Shown here in pieces: positions 47,035 through 56,564 of a DNA stretch of 64,000 bases. Made by a program: the position numbers and the translations under genes. Under the pieces are notes generated by a model. It did not search any database and was not told the DNA's origin. It worked only from the letters and a program-made list of their open reading frames with translations. Origin of the DNA: Sphingobacterium sp. UBA4616 (lineage in GTDB: Bacteria; Bacteroidota; Bacteroidia; Sphingobacteriales; Sphingobacteriaceae); NCBI GenBank assembly GCA_002386525.1, contig DGIS01000015.1:21554-85553 (forward strand). The letters are read 5' to 3'. How positions within the stretch are numbered: position 1 is the first letter of the stretch; each line of letters begins with the position of its first letter.

Positions 47035-49437
47035 ATGAACAAATTAATAGTAGTAACTCTTATCACATTTTTCACTAACAGTTTGCTATTCGCTCAAAGC
47101 ACAGTCATCGGAAAGGTCTCCGATCAATCTGGAAATCCAGTCCCCTACGCGACCGTTTCCTTTCAGCCATTACATGCAATGAAAGATACATCAATAGAGA
47201 AAATAGCCGATGAGTATGGCAACTTTCAGTTATTCATCAACGAAAAAGGAACTTACCTCGCTTCAGTTCATATTGAAAAAATACTCAAAATGCAGCAAAA
47301 AATCGATATTAAGGAATCGAATGAAACCATGGCATTTGTAGTTCCCAAATCACGCTTAACCAACCTCGTGCTAGATGAAGTAACGGTAAACCATCGCAGA
47401 CCGGTCATACAGCGAAAAATCGACCGCCTCATCATGAATGTGGGGCAAACAGCCAATGCTGTTGGAAAATCAGCATTAGATTTGCTTAAAATAGCACCAG
47501 GAGTGTTTGTCAATAACGGCCAAATTTCAATTAACGGCATAATGGGCACACGCATTCTTGTAGACGGAAAAAGTATTAATCTGGCAGGAAGCGATCTTAA
47601 GAATTACCTTCAGTCATTACGTTCCAGTGATATCCAAAGCATTGAAATCATGGCGCATCCCTCAGCGGAATTTGATGCAGAAGGCAGCGGTGGCATAATT
47701 AATATTATTTTGAAGAAAAATGATAAGCAAGGAATCAATGGCTATATCGGTAATGACTATGGACTAGGCCTCGGAAAATATGCCTCATACAATCCTTACA
47801 CCGCTTTAAATTATCGAAAGGGCAAAATTGGTTTAACCGCAAGCTATGCTTACGCTCACGCTAAATCCTATGAAGAACTAAAACAGCAGAGAAACTTTTC
47901 CAATAATGGTCTATACAGTCAAACAACAGACAATACACAAACAAACAACAATAGCCGAATAAGAACAGTTGTGACATATGATCGTTCGAAAAGGGAATCT
48001 TTCGGATTAGCCTACACGGACCAATACAGTAATTTTACGGGGCCCTCCGTCGCCCGTGCGACAGTGCGCTACGAAGATCCAGCTAAAAATATCATTTCGT
48101 CGGGCAGTTTTCCTTCCGAATCGAAATCCAATTATCAAAACCTTGGATTCAATTATGCTAGGGAAACAGACAGTTTACACTCTAAAGTCACTATAATCGC
48201 CGATTATACGCATAATAAACGCACTGGAAATAGTATCAGCAACAGCACGGATTGGAATGCAACTGGTAGCGTTATTAGCGATACGTTGTTTAGATTAGAT
48301 TATCCAAGTACAGCAAAAATATTTACGGGCGAAGCGAAATACAACTGGATAGTAAAAAACGGAAAAAATTTATCTATTGGCTTAAAGTCTACAGCGACAG
48401 ATATCATAAACACCAATAATTATCAGGTCTTCGATCAACATTGGACACCAAGTCCAGCGCTCGATTTCGAATTCGCTTATAAAGAAAGAATTTATGCAAC
48501 CTACGCAAATTACACGGGAAAATGGGCAAAAATTGATTATCAATTGGGGCTTAGAGGCGAGAAATCCATCGTTCAGGGACGACTTTGGGGAGCACAGCAG
48601 GCAGATCTTTCACAACATTATTTTAATTGGTTTCCAAGCATCTTTCTGAAGAAAGATCTAAATATGGAAGGAAGCAACTACCTTACTTTTTCCTACAATC
48701 GAAGAATTAGACGTCCTTCATACTTTGATTTGAATCCATATAAATATTATATAGATAATTATTCCGTGCAAACAGGAAACCCCTATTTGAGACCACAATT
48801 TACAAATTCAATAGAAATTGGTGGGTTGTGGAAGGAAAAGTACTATAGTGCATTAAATTATTCACAGACAAAAAATGCCATATCACAAATCATACGCAAC
48901 CAGGCACAAGAAGAGCTATTGACCGTCATTAAAGACAACGTCGGTACTCAAAAGGTATGGACCGCTACCATCAGTGTGCCGGTAAACTTCTTGCCCTTCT
49001 GGTCAAGCACGAATACCATTCTGTTCACACATACCCGCTCCACTTCTCCAAACTTTAATTTAAAAAAAGCCTCTTTCCTCGTACAGACTGAACAGGAAAT
49101 TAAATGTGGCAAAGGCTATAGTATTAATATAAACGCATTCTATACACCTCAAATGTTAATTGGAAATATTGTAACTAAAGCCATAGGGTCGGTAGATTTA
49201 GGGATCCAGAAAAAGTTTATTAAAGATAAATTGGTGGCCAAGGCAAGCATCAGTGATATCTTTTATACGAATAACTATACAGCAACAAGCTATTTCAACG
49301 ATACTAAAATTTGGATAAGTCACAAAGAACAATCACGGGTTTGCTCCATCTCCTTACTATATAATTTCAAAAAAGGCACGGCGTTTAAGGCGAAAAAAAT
49401 GGAATCTAGTAATATGGAGGAAAACGGAAGATTATAA
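47035..49437 (+). CDS. Outer-membrane beta-barrel, TonB-dependent-receptor-like (OMP_b-brl_3 type)
   Basis: This 800-aa protein has a signal peptide (MNKLIVVTLITFFTNSLLFA) and a carboxypeptidase-D-like regulatory domain (~22-100). A plug-like domain follows (~130-235, ALDLLKIAPGVFVNN and SGGIINIILKK), then a long beta-barrel. It has the layout of Bacteroidota OMP_b-brl_3 proteins rather than SusC. The ATG at 47035 is chosen over an in-frame TTG at 47002. The LytS-type kinase gene follows after 61 bp with its own promoter box. Ligand unknown. Confidence 0.9.
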   Translation: MNKLIVVTLITFFTNSLLFAQSTVIGKVSDQSGNPVPYATVSFQPLHAMKDTSIEKIADEYGNFQLFINEKGTYLASVHIEKILKMQQKIDIKESNETMAFVVPKSRLTNLVLDEVTVNHRRPVIQRKIDRLIMNVGQTANAVGKSALDLLKIAPGVFVNNGQISINGIMGTRILVDGKSINLAGSDLKNYLQSLRSSDIQSIEIMAHPSAEFDAEGSGGIINIILKKNDKQGINGYIGNDYGLGLGKYASYNPYTALNYRKGKIGLTASYAYAHAKSYEELKQQRNFSNNGLYSQTTDNTQTNNNSRIRTVVTYDRSKRESFGLAYTDQYSNFTGPSVARATVRYEDPAKNIISSGSFPSESKSNYQNLGFNYARETDSLHSKVTIIADYTHNKRTGNSISNSTDWNATGSVISDTLFRLDYPSTAKIFTGEAKYNWIVKNGKNLSIGLKSTATDIINTNNYQVFDQHWTPSPALDFEFAYKERIYATYANYTGKWAKIDYQLGLRGEKSIVQGRLWGAQQADLSQHYFNWFPSIFLKKDLNMEGSNYLTFSYNRRIRRPSYFDLNPYKYYIDNYSVQTGNPYLRPQFTNSIEIGGLWKEKYYSALNYSQTKNAISQIIRNQAQEELLTVIKDNVGTQKVWTATISVPVNFLPFWSSTNTILFTHTRSTSPNFNLKKASFLVQTEQEIKCGKGYSININAFYTPQMLIGNIVTKAIGSVDLGIQKKFIKDKLVAKASISDIFYTNNYTATSYFNDTKIWISHKEQSRVCSISLLYNFKKGTAFKAKKMESSNMEENGRL

Positions 49438-49451
49438 ATGTTAACAATTTT

Positions 49452-49459
49452 TATCTTTG
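49452..49459 (+). promoter_or_regulatory. Internal -7 box before the LytS-type kinase
   Basis: TATCTTTG fits TAnnTTTG, 39 bp before the kinase ATG. It suggests that the two-component pair can be expressed apart from the barrel. Confidence 0.45.
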
Positions 49460-49498
49460 CAGCTCAACGAGCTACTAAATTAAAATAAATAAGGGTCA

Positions 49499-50674
49499 AT
49501 GAAAAAGTATAAGCTTGCCAAATTTATCGCTCAGGTAGATCCATTCGTTAAAACAAAGGATATTGAAACATTTTATACGCCGAGTGTTCGAATCATGTTA
49601 CATTTTGGTATGTGGTTCTTATTTACGGTGCTCCTGTTCTGCAACTACTACTATGTGTTAGCAATTCCGCCAAATCAATCCTTATTTTTATCGATCCGCG
49701 TCCTGATTTCATCACTTGTTGTATTTTATCTCTTTTTCTATTGGATCATACCCTATGCGCGAAATTCAAAATTATGGATAGTACCGTTTGTAGCATCGCC
49801 GGTATGTATTTTTATTTGGTTATTTATTAATAATCTTTTTTATGTACTAGCCTACAAATACGGTTATGACCTATCTAATTTATACCCATTAATGGGCAAA
49901 GAAAAAAACTTCATTCCGAATCTTTGGTCGGTTTTCAGTTTCAAGGTGATTACATTAAATGCATTATCTGCTATCTATTCGATGTCTCCTTTTTTCTTTA
50001 CCAAAATATTAATTGATATGAGAAGAATAAACAAAGACAGGATGCGAATTCAAGAGCAGAAGTTAAAGTTGTCACTGGAAAACATCCAAGTAGAAAAAGA
50101 CTTTCTGAAAGCTCAACTTAATCCACATTTTCTATTCAATACGCTTAATAATCTCTATCGTTTGACCATGAAAAAAGATCCAACAGCGCCGGAGGTTGTT
50201 TTAAATTTATCGGAAATAATGGGATATACGTTATATGACTCGGATACAGAATATGTCTCCTTAAGCAAAGAGCTCGATTTTATTGAGAATTACTTCTCAC
50301 TGGAAAAAATGCGGCATCCGCAAACCTATAAAATTGTATTGAAAATCGAAGGCCGACAGTATGCTGCTTGCCTAACAATTGCGCCATTATTGACATTTAA
50401 TCTAATCGAAAACGCCTTTAAATACGGACTTAAAAATGGAGAGGACTCATTTGTCCAACTTTTTATTAGCATTACCAAAGATCAATTTATTTTTGAAATT
50501 AAAAATGACTATGATAATTTAGATAGAACAAAAATAGCTCCGTCTAAAGGTATCGGTATTAAAAATTTAAGAAAACGTCTCCATCTCATTTATCCGACAA
50601 AGAGCGATCTCCAAATCACAGATACTGGCGGTGAATTTAAAGTTGTATTAAATATCACATTACAGCATGATTGA
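49499..50674 (+). CDS. LytS-type sensor histidine kinase
   Basis: This 391-aa kinase has about four membrane helices (residues ~28-175), a short coiled coil, and a His_kinase domain with the phosphorylated histidine in LNPHFLFNTLNNLYRL. The ATPase domain has NLIENAFKYGLKNG and KGIGIKNLRKRLHLIY. Sensing is probably within the membrane. It overlaps the LytTR regulator by 8 bp, so the two are translationally coupled. The upstream barrel is a possible target or signal source. Confidence 0.94.
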   Translation: MKKYKLAKFIAQVDPFVKTKDIETFYTPSVRIMLHFGMWFLFTVLLFCNYYYVLAIPPNQSLFLSIRVLISSLVVFYLFFYWIIPYARNSKLWIVPFVASPVCIFIWLFINNLFYVLAYKYGYDLSNLYPLMGKEKNFIPNLWSVFSFKVITLNALSAIYSMSPFFFTKILIDMRRINKDRMRIQEQKLKLSLENIQVEKDFLKAQLNPHFLFNTLNNLYRLTMKKDPTAPEVVLNLSEIMGYTLYDSDTEYVSLSKELDFIENYFSLEKMRHPQTYKIVLKIEGRQYAACLTIAPLLTFNLIENAFKYGLKNGEDSFVQLFISITKDQFIFEIKNDYDNLDRTKIAPSKGIGIKNLRKRLHLIYPTKSDLQITDTGGEFKVVLNITLQHD

Positions 50675-51377
50675 AAAGTATAGCTGCATCGTCATTGATG
50701 ACGAGCCTTTAGGAATTGAACTCATTACGGATTTCGTCAATCAAATACCCTTTCTGGAACTGAGAAAAACATTCGGAAAGCCAGTCGAGGCCATGAGCTT
50801 CTTGCAAGATAATCCCATTGATTTGGTGTTTAGTGATATTGAAATGCCCAAGTTGACGGGCTTAGACCTATTGGAAACCCTAGCGCAGCAACCCATCTTT
50901 ATTTTTATCACAGCACATCGGCATTTTGCCATTGACGGATTTGAAAAAGGAGCCGCGGATTACCTAATTAAACCGGTTCGTTTCGATCGGTTTTTAAAAG
51001 CTGTAAACAGAGTAAAGGAACAACTAGATACACTTAAAAAGCTAAAAAACAGTGCTGTAAAAACAGATCGCATTTTCATAAAAAGTGAAAGTAAGTTTAT
51101 CAGATTAATGCTAAAGGATATTGTTTATATCGAGGCTCAGGGAAATTACTTGACCATTGTCACGCTTAATGGTACGAATCAGACATTATCTACCTTGAAA
51201 GCCATGGAAGAAATTTTACACAATTCCAGTTTCTTTCGAATTCACAGAGCATTCATTGTCAATACAGATTATATTCAGTCGCTAAATGGAAATATCGTTC
51301 AGCTTTCGAATGGAAAAATTATTCCTATTGCCAGCAATAAAAAAGACCTATTATATTCACTTTTGGGGTTACATTAA
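50667..51377 (+). CDS. LytTR-family response regulator
   Basis: This 236-aa regulator has a receiver domain (phosphorylated D57 in DLVFSDIEMPK, conserved K in YLIKPVRFDRF) and a C-terminal LytTR DNA-binding domain (~residues 135-236, VYIEAQGNYLTIV and FFRIHRAFIVN). It is the partner of the overlapping LytS kinase. LytTR proteins bind pairs of short direct repeats. The paired CTAAAGCTTT elements before the barrel gene are candidate sites, although their spacing is larger than usual. Confidence 0.94.
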   Translation: MIEKYSCIVIDDEPLGIELITDFVNQIPFLELRKTFGKPVEAMSFLQDNPIDLVFSDIEMPKLTGLDLLETLAQQPIFIFITAHRHFAIDGFEKGAADYLIKPVRFDRFLKAVNRVKEQLDTLKKLKNSAVKTDRIFIKSESKFIRLMLKDIVYIEAQGNYLTIVTLNGTNQTLSTLKAMEEILHNSSFFRIHRAFIVNTDYIQSLNGNIVQLSNGKIIPIASNKKDLLYSLLGLH

Positions 51378-51527
51378 ATAATAGAATACGATCCCATTAG
51401 CGATCTGAATTTCCATAGGTGAACGTCTAGTGGATTTTAAAAAAAAGATATAGCATACTATTGTATATTTTTATCCGTTTAATTATTTTAATTGCATTGA
51501 AATACAAAACTTCAAATACACAACAAG

Positions 51528-52070
51528 ATGATGATAAAAATAAAAGGCTTCGCATTAAACATGATTCTTTTACTGCTTGCGACAACTGCTTTTGCCCAAA
51601 ACAGAGTGGATCTACGGACCATGTTAAATAAAAATCGAGAATTTATATTTCCGCAGACAGTGGATAAAATTGCTACGGCGTTGGATGTCAAAACGGAGTT
51701 TTATGAAGATGCCAATGAGGAAAAGTATGCAAAATGGATCACTAAATCTGGTTTAGAACTGTATAGCAATTACGGCGATGATAAAACTGTTATTGAACTT
51801 TTTTTTGATATTCCTGAAGATAAGTTTTTGGTTGTAGAGGGGCTACCTTTCGATCTAGCAATGAACAAAACAACCCTCCAGGAGGCGCTCTCAAAATTCA
51901 GTCGTCACGAAGTCAAACAGAAGAAGCTTGATGATGGAAGCGCTTACCCTGGCGGTACCAGCCTGACCATGAAAACGGGAACGCATTTTACAACGCTAAT
52001 CTTTGATAACAAAAATCTTTTAAAGTTTATGAGTTTAACCATTTCGCTAATTGACCCCGCAGTCAATTAA
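51528..52070 (+). CDS. Unknown small exported protein
   Basis: This 180-aa protein has a signal peptide (1-23, AFA before QNR) and no recognised domain. The mature chain has mixed alpha/beta character, a conserved-looking GLELYSNYGDDKTVIELFFDIPEDK, and no cysteine or metal motif. It follows the LytTR regulator after 150 bp and may be regulated with it or be one of its targets. That relation is inference from position. It is probably periplasmic. Confidence 0.65.
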   Translation: MMIKIKGFALNMILLLLATTAFAQNRVDLRTMLNKNREFIFPQTVDKIATALDVKTEFYEDANEEKYAKWITKSGLELYSNYGDDKTVIELFFDIPEDKFLVVEGLPFDLAMNKTTLQEALSKFSRHEVKQKKLDDGSAYPGGTSLTMKTGTHFTTLIFDNKNLLKFMSLTISLIDPAVN

Positions 52071-52099
52071 GCTAACGGGGGCGTTAGAATTTGAAAATA

Positions 52100-53788
52100 T
52101 TAAAGATTTCCTTTTTTTAGCTCATTGACGGCAAAATCTACCGCCCTTGCGGTAAATGCCATATATGTTAGTGATGGATTCACACATGATGAAGAAGTCA
52201 TAAATGCCCCATCTGTCACAAAAACATTTTTTGCATCCCATACTTGATTAAATTTGTTCAGTACGGATGTTTTTGGATCATTGCCCATTCGTGCTGTGCC
52301 CATTTCGTGAATTCCCTGCCCCATACTGAACCCATTATCGTAGGTCTTTACATCTTTGACACCAATTGATGTTAACATTTCCACCATTTCATTACTGGCA
52401 TCGCGTCTTATCTTCCGCTCGTTCTCCTTGATCGTTGCATCTATTGCTAATACAGGAAGTCCCCATTTATCACGAATAGACGAATCCAATACGACTCTAT
52501 TATCGTGGTATGGCAGTATTTCCCCGAAAGCAGTGAATCCGATTTTCCAGCCGCCAGGCTCAGTAATAGCATCTTTCCAGGCCCCGCCCACGCTCATATT
52601 GTCCACCTCACCCGTCCATTGTGGCCTTGAAGCACCGCCCTGATAGCCAAAACCACGAACATAATCTCTCTTCTTACGATCTCCGGGAACATTAACGAAT
52701 CGGGGAACATATAATCCATTAGCCCTTCGTCCAAAAATATATTTGTCTTCAAATCCCTCTACGCTTCCGCCAGCACCACTATTTAACATGTGATCCATTA
52801 AATTATGCCCCAGCTCCCCACTGCTACTTCCGAGACCATGTTCCCATATATTAGTAGCGGAATTCATTAATAACCAGGTGGAATTTAAAGTCGACGCACA
52901 TACAAAAACAATTTTGGCAAAATATTCATACGTCTGATTCGTTTCCGCATCTACTATTTCTACTCCCTTAGCTCGCTGCGTATCAGGGTCATAAATAATA
53001 TTCTTTACGATGGCAAATGGACGTAACGTTAATTTCCCTGTCTTCATCGCAGCAGGTAATGTTGCAGATTGTGTGCTAAAATAAGCGCCAAAATTACAGC
53101 CAAGCCAGCATTTATTTTGGTATTGGCAATTAATGCGGTTATGATGCGGAACTGTTATGTTGGCGACCCTACCAATTATAAAATGCCGTTTGCCTTGGTA
53201 ATGCAATTTCAGTCGTGCAGCAAGATCTTTTTCCACAACGTTCATATCCATCGGCGGCATAAAGTCACCGTCGGGCAGCACTGCTATTCCGTCTTTATTA
53301 CCAGAGATGCCGGCAAATTTCTCAACGTAACTGTACCAGGGTGCTATTTCGCGATAACGTACAGGCCAATCTATACCGTAACCATCTTTGCTATTAGCCT
53401 CAAAATCAATATCTGACAAACGATAACTCTGCCGCCCCCACATAAGCGACCGCCCTCCAACCTGATAACCTCTGAACCAATTAAAGGGTTTTATTTCCTT
53501 ATATGGACTTTCAGTTTCATTGGTCCAAAAATCAATATTTCCTTCGTTTATCCATTGATTTCTAATTCCAAATGGCAAATAGTGCTGCGCAATATCCAAT
53601 GGTACACGGCCACTATGCGGAAAATCCCATGGATCTTTGTTGGGGGATGGATAATCTTTAATATGTTCAATATTGCGTCCTCTTTCTAACATTATGGTTT
53701 TAAGGCCCCGCTCTGTTAGTTCCTTCGCTGCCCAGCCACCAGTGATTCCAGACCCGATGACAATAGCATCATATACATTATTAGCCAT
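52100..53788 (-). CDS. GMC-family FAD oxidoreductase
   Basis: This 562-aa flavoenzyme oxidises an alcohol group, probably on a sugar. The FAD site is VIGSGITGGWAAKELTERG at residues 10-28. The C-terminal GMC part has GQGIHEMGTARMG and NPSLTYMAFTARAVDF with the usual His/Asn. The sequence resembles gluconate/glucose-type dehydrogenases of Bacteroidota (GRQSYRLSDIDFE). The partner small subunit (gluconate 2-dehydrogenase subunit 3) often found beside it is absent. It is divergent from a sugar isomerase and a Gfo/Idh gene, with a LacI-type operator between. A role in oxidising glycosides or sugars is inferred. Confidence 0.9.
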   Translation of the reverse strand: MANNVYDAIVIGSGITGGWAAKELTERGLKTIMLERGRNIEHIKDYPSPNKDPWDFPHSGRVPLDIAQHYLPFGIRNQWINEGNIDFWTNETESPYKEIKPFNWFRGYQVGGRSLMWGRQSYRLSDIDFEANSKDGYGIDWPVRYREIAPWYSYVEKFAGISGNKDGIAVLPDGDFMPPMDMNVVEKDLAARLKLHYQGKRHFIIGRVANITVPHHNRINCQYQNKCWLGCNFGAYFSTQSATLPAAMKTGKLTLRPFAIVKNIIYDPDTQRAKGVEIVDAETNQTYEYFAKIVFVCASTLNSTWLLMNSATNIWEHGLGSSSGELGHNLMDHMLNSGAGGSVEGFEDKYIFGRRANGLYVPRFVNVPGDRKKRDYVRGFGYQGGASRPQWTGEVDNMSVGGAWKDAITEPGGWKIGFTAFGEILPYHDNRVVLDSSIRDKWGLPVLAIDATIKENERKIRRDASNEMVEMLTSIGVKDVKTYDNGFSMGQGIHEMGTARMGNDPKTSVLNKFNQVWDAKNVFVTDGAFMTSSSCVNPSLTYMAFTARAVDFAVNELKKGNL

Positions 53789-54133
53789 GTAGTTGTAGTT
53801 GGTTTAATTGGTTATTACTTGTTGGAAAACTCCCTTTTCAAAATGAGTTATTTTCCAACATAAAACATTGCAAAATTTGTCGGTAAACTTACCCTGCACA
53901 GAGGGCTTATCCGCTCCACCACCAAAGTAGAATAGACTCCCTAAATAAGTTTAAGGTTTTTTTTTGATTTAATTGCAACCGGTTGCGAATTTTTGTAATA
54001 TTGTATTAAACAAGTACGTAACTTGAATAACCAGATTATAATAGTATAAACTAGAGACTAAATCATTGCTTCAAACTAATCAGAATATAAATCTTTTCAG
54101 TCTGAGATATGGTCTTTTCTAAACATAATAAAT
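53789..54133. other. Divergent regulatory region of the sugar-oxidation locus
   Basis: This 345-bp spacer between the GMC gene and the sugar isomerase contains no gene. Its main feature is the LacI-type palindrome at 53973-53988, about 185 bp from one start and 146 bp from the other. Confidence 0.6.
53973..53988. promoter_or_regulatory. LacI-family-type operator palindrome
   Basis: TTGCAACCGGTTGCGA contains the perfect 12-bp core GCAACCGGTTGC with a central CG, the typical form of LacI/GalR operators. No LacI regulator is encoded in this window, so the regulator must act from elsewhere. Confidence 0.7.
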
Positions 54134-55186
54134 ATGACAACAATTAAAGGTCCTGCCATCTTTCTCGCACAATTTATCGGCGATGAACCCCCGTTTAATT
54201 CCTTAGAAAATATCTGCCAATGGGCCTCAGCGCTCGGCTATAAAGGTATTCAGTTGCCAACCTTAGATGCTCGTTTTATTGATCTGGAAAAAGCAGCGTG
54301 CGATAAAAGCTATGCACTCGACATAAAAGCTAAAGTACAGTCCTATGGATTGGAAATCACTGAACTCTCAACCCATCTTCAAGGGCAACTAATCGCTGTA
54401 AACCCAAGTTTTGATGATCTCTTTGATGCCTTTGCACCACAGCAGGTGCATCAGGATCCTCAAGCCCGACAACAGTGGGCCATACAACAATTAAAATATG
54501 CCGTACAGGCTTCTCACAATCTTGGCCTGAAAGCATTAGCAACCTTTAGTGGCGCATTATTGTGGCCATTTATATACCCTTGGCCACAAAGACCAGCCAA
54601 CCTGATTGAAACAGGATTTGCGGAACTTGCCAAATTATGGTTACCCATACTCGATGAATGCGAGCAGTATGATGTCGATCTCTGTTATGAATTACATCCG
54701 GGCGAGGACCTGCACGATGGTTTTACTTTCGACCTGTTTCTCGAGAACGTAAATAATCACAAACGGGCAAACATCCTTTATGATCCCTCCCATTTTGTCC
54801 TTCAATGCCTCAATTACCTCGAATTTATTGACATCTATCACGAGCGAATTAAGATGTTTCATGTTAAAGATGCTGAATTTACACCTTCTGGCCGTCAGGG
54901 TGTTTATGGTGGCTACCAGAACTGGCAAGCTAGAGCTGGTAGATTTAGATCAATTGGCGATGGACAAGTTGACTTTAAAGCCATATTTACCAAACTTACA
55001 CAGTATGATTTTAAAGGCTGGGCTGTACTCGAATGGGAGTGCGCATTTAAAAATGCTGAAGATGGTGCTCGGGAAGGTGCCCTCCAAATTAAAGACTACA
55101 TTATACGGGTTACCGATAAGGCATTCGATAATTTCGCGGCAGTAGAAACAAATGATAGCCTCAATCGCAAACTATTGGGTTTGTAA
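54134..55186 (+). CDS. Sugar phosphate isomerase/epimerase family protein
   Basis: This 350-aa TIM-barrel protein is of the xylose-isomerase-like AP-endonuclease-2 family. Metal-ligand motifs are visible: CYELHPGED, YDPSHFVLQ, HVKDAEF and VLEWECAF near the C-terminus. The cytoplasmic enzyme probably isomerises or dehydrates an oxidised sugar. It is followed 33 bp later by a Gfo/Idh gene, so they form one operon. With the divergent GMC gene the locus resembles those that process 3-keto sugars or inositol-like compounds; this is inference. Confidence 0.9.
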   Translation: MTTIKGPAIFLAQFIGDEPPFNSLENICQWASALGYKGIQLPTLDARFIDLEKAACDKSYALDIKAKVQSYGLEITELSTHLQGQLIAVNPSFDDLFDAFAPQQVHQDPQARQQWAIQQLKYAVQASHNLGLKALATFSGALLWPFIYPWPQRPANLIETGFAELAKLWLPILDECEQYDVDLCYELHPGEDLHDGFTFDLFLENVNNHKRANILYDPSHFVLQCLNYLEFIDIYHERIKMFHVKDAEFTPSGRQGVYGGYQNWQARAGRFRSIGDGQVDFKAIFTKLTQYDFKGWAVLEWECAFKNAEDGAREGALQIKDYIIRVTDKAFDNFAAVETNDSLNRKLLGL

Positions 55187-55219
55187 AATAAATGATCTCG
55201 TCATTATAAATTTAACTTT

Positions 55220-56377
55220 ATGAGCACTACAAAACTTAAAATGGGTATGATAGGCGGAGGAAAAAATGCTTTTATTGGTGCTGTTCACCGTATGGCTGCC
55301 GGAATCGACGGCCATATTGAATTATGTTGTGGAGCGCTAAACTCTGATCCTATTGTTGCAAAAGAATCTGGATTACTTTTGGGACTTCCAAAAGAAAGAA
55401 GTTATGGAAGTTATCAGGAAATGATCTTCCAAGAAAGCAAGCGCCCTGCGCAAGAACGCATGGACTTCGTCAGCATCGTCACCCCTAACTTTGCTCATTT
55501 TGAACCGGCGATGATGGCTTTAGACCATGGCTTTCATGTCGTCCTCGAAAAACCGATGACTTTAACACTTGAACAAGCACGTTTACTTCAAGAAAAAGTG
55601 GAGGAAACAGGATTAACCCTTTGTGTGACATATACATACTCCGCTTATCCAATGGTAAAACAGGCCCGTCAACTGGTGAAGGAAGGTCGACTAGGGCCAA
55701 TCAGAAAGATTATGGTTGAGTACCCACAAGGTTGGCTCAGTAAACTCATCGAAAACGGCCTCTCACTAGCATTCTGGCGCACAGATCCCGAAAAAAGTGG
55801 AAAAAGCGGATGTATGGGTGATATCGGAACGCACGCGGCACATTTAGCAGAATATATCTCAGGTCTGAAAATAACTAAAATGTGTGCCGACTTACAAACT
55901 TTCGTCGACGGGAGAAAACTGGAAGACGACGGCAATATTTTACTTCGATTTGAAAACGGTGCATCAGGAGTGTTATCTGCCTCGCAGGTCGCTGCCGGAG
56001 AAGAAAATGCCTTAAAAATTAGAGTATATGGTGAGGAAGGCGGTTTAGAATGGAACCAACAAGATGCCAATACACTAATCGTCAAACATATCGATCAGCC
56101 GACTCAGCTTTTTAGAGCGGGCCAACCATACCTTTCGCCACTTGCACAACATAATATACGCTTACCTGCTGGACACCCAGAAGGATATATTGAAGCATTT
56201 GCCAATATCTATAGAAATTTTGCAACTACACTTTTAGCGTCCATGGAAGGTAAAGTTCCTACAGAAGAAGAGACTGACTTCCCGACCGTAAGTGATGGTG
56301 TCCGGGGCATGAAGTTTTTAGCAACTGTACTTGCTTCAGCAGAATCTGAACAAAAATGGACTGACTTCCTAAGTTAA
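55220..56377 (+). CDS. Gfo/Idh/MocA family oxidoreductase
   Basis: This 385-aa NAD(P)-dependent sugar or cyclitol oxidoreductase has the nucleotide motif GMIGGGKNAFIG at its start. The catalytic lysine is in the family motif LEKPMTLT. A GDIGTHAAHLAEY stretch supplies the usual D-x-x-x-H. The C-terminal alpha/beta domain binds substrate. It is second in the operon with the TIM-barrel isomerase and shares the operator region with the divergent GMC gene. A large hairpin (56389-56431) follows the stop. Substrate not known. Confidence 0.92.
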   Translation: MSTTKLKMGMIGGGKNAFIGAVHRMAAGIDGHIELCCGALNSDPIVAKESGLLLGLPKERSYGSYQEMIFQESKRPAQERMDFVSIVTPNFAHFEPAMMALDHGFHVVLEKPMTLTLEQARLLQEKVEETGLTLCVTYTYSAYPMVKQARQLVKEGRLGPIRKIMVEYPQGWLSKLIENGLSLAFWRTDPEKSGKSGCMGDIGTHAAHLAEYISGLKITKMCADLQTFVDGRKLEDDGNILLRFENGASGVLSASQVAAGEENALKIRVYGEEGGLEWNQQDANTLIVKHIDQPTQLFRAGQPYLSPLAQHNIRLPAGHPEGYIEAFANIYRNFATTLLASMEGKVPTEEETDFPTVSDGVRGMKFLATVLASAESEQKWTDFLS

Positions 56378-56388
56378 TAAAATAAAAG

Positions 56389-56431
56389 AACCAATGTGGT
56401 GTCCCCCGCAGGCGGGGAAACCACATTGGTT
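56389..56431. terminator. Large two-part hairpin behind the Gfo/Idh gene
   Basis: The outer stem AACCAATGTGGT/ACCACATTGGTT encloses an inner G+C-only stem CCCCGC/GCGGGG with an AG loop. No long T-run follows. It is a probable terminator or a copy of a dispersed palindromic repeat. Confidence 0.65.
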
Positions 56432-56564
56432 GCTATTTTAGCGAATTCACTTTTGATTATCGCATCGAATTTAAATAGTTCTCGTCATTTGAATAAAGTT
56501 TCTTGCATATACGCTTCGTCCCATTTTGCTCAGCGTATATAGAAGTATTTCTATTCAACAGCTA

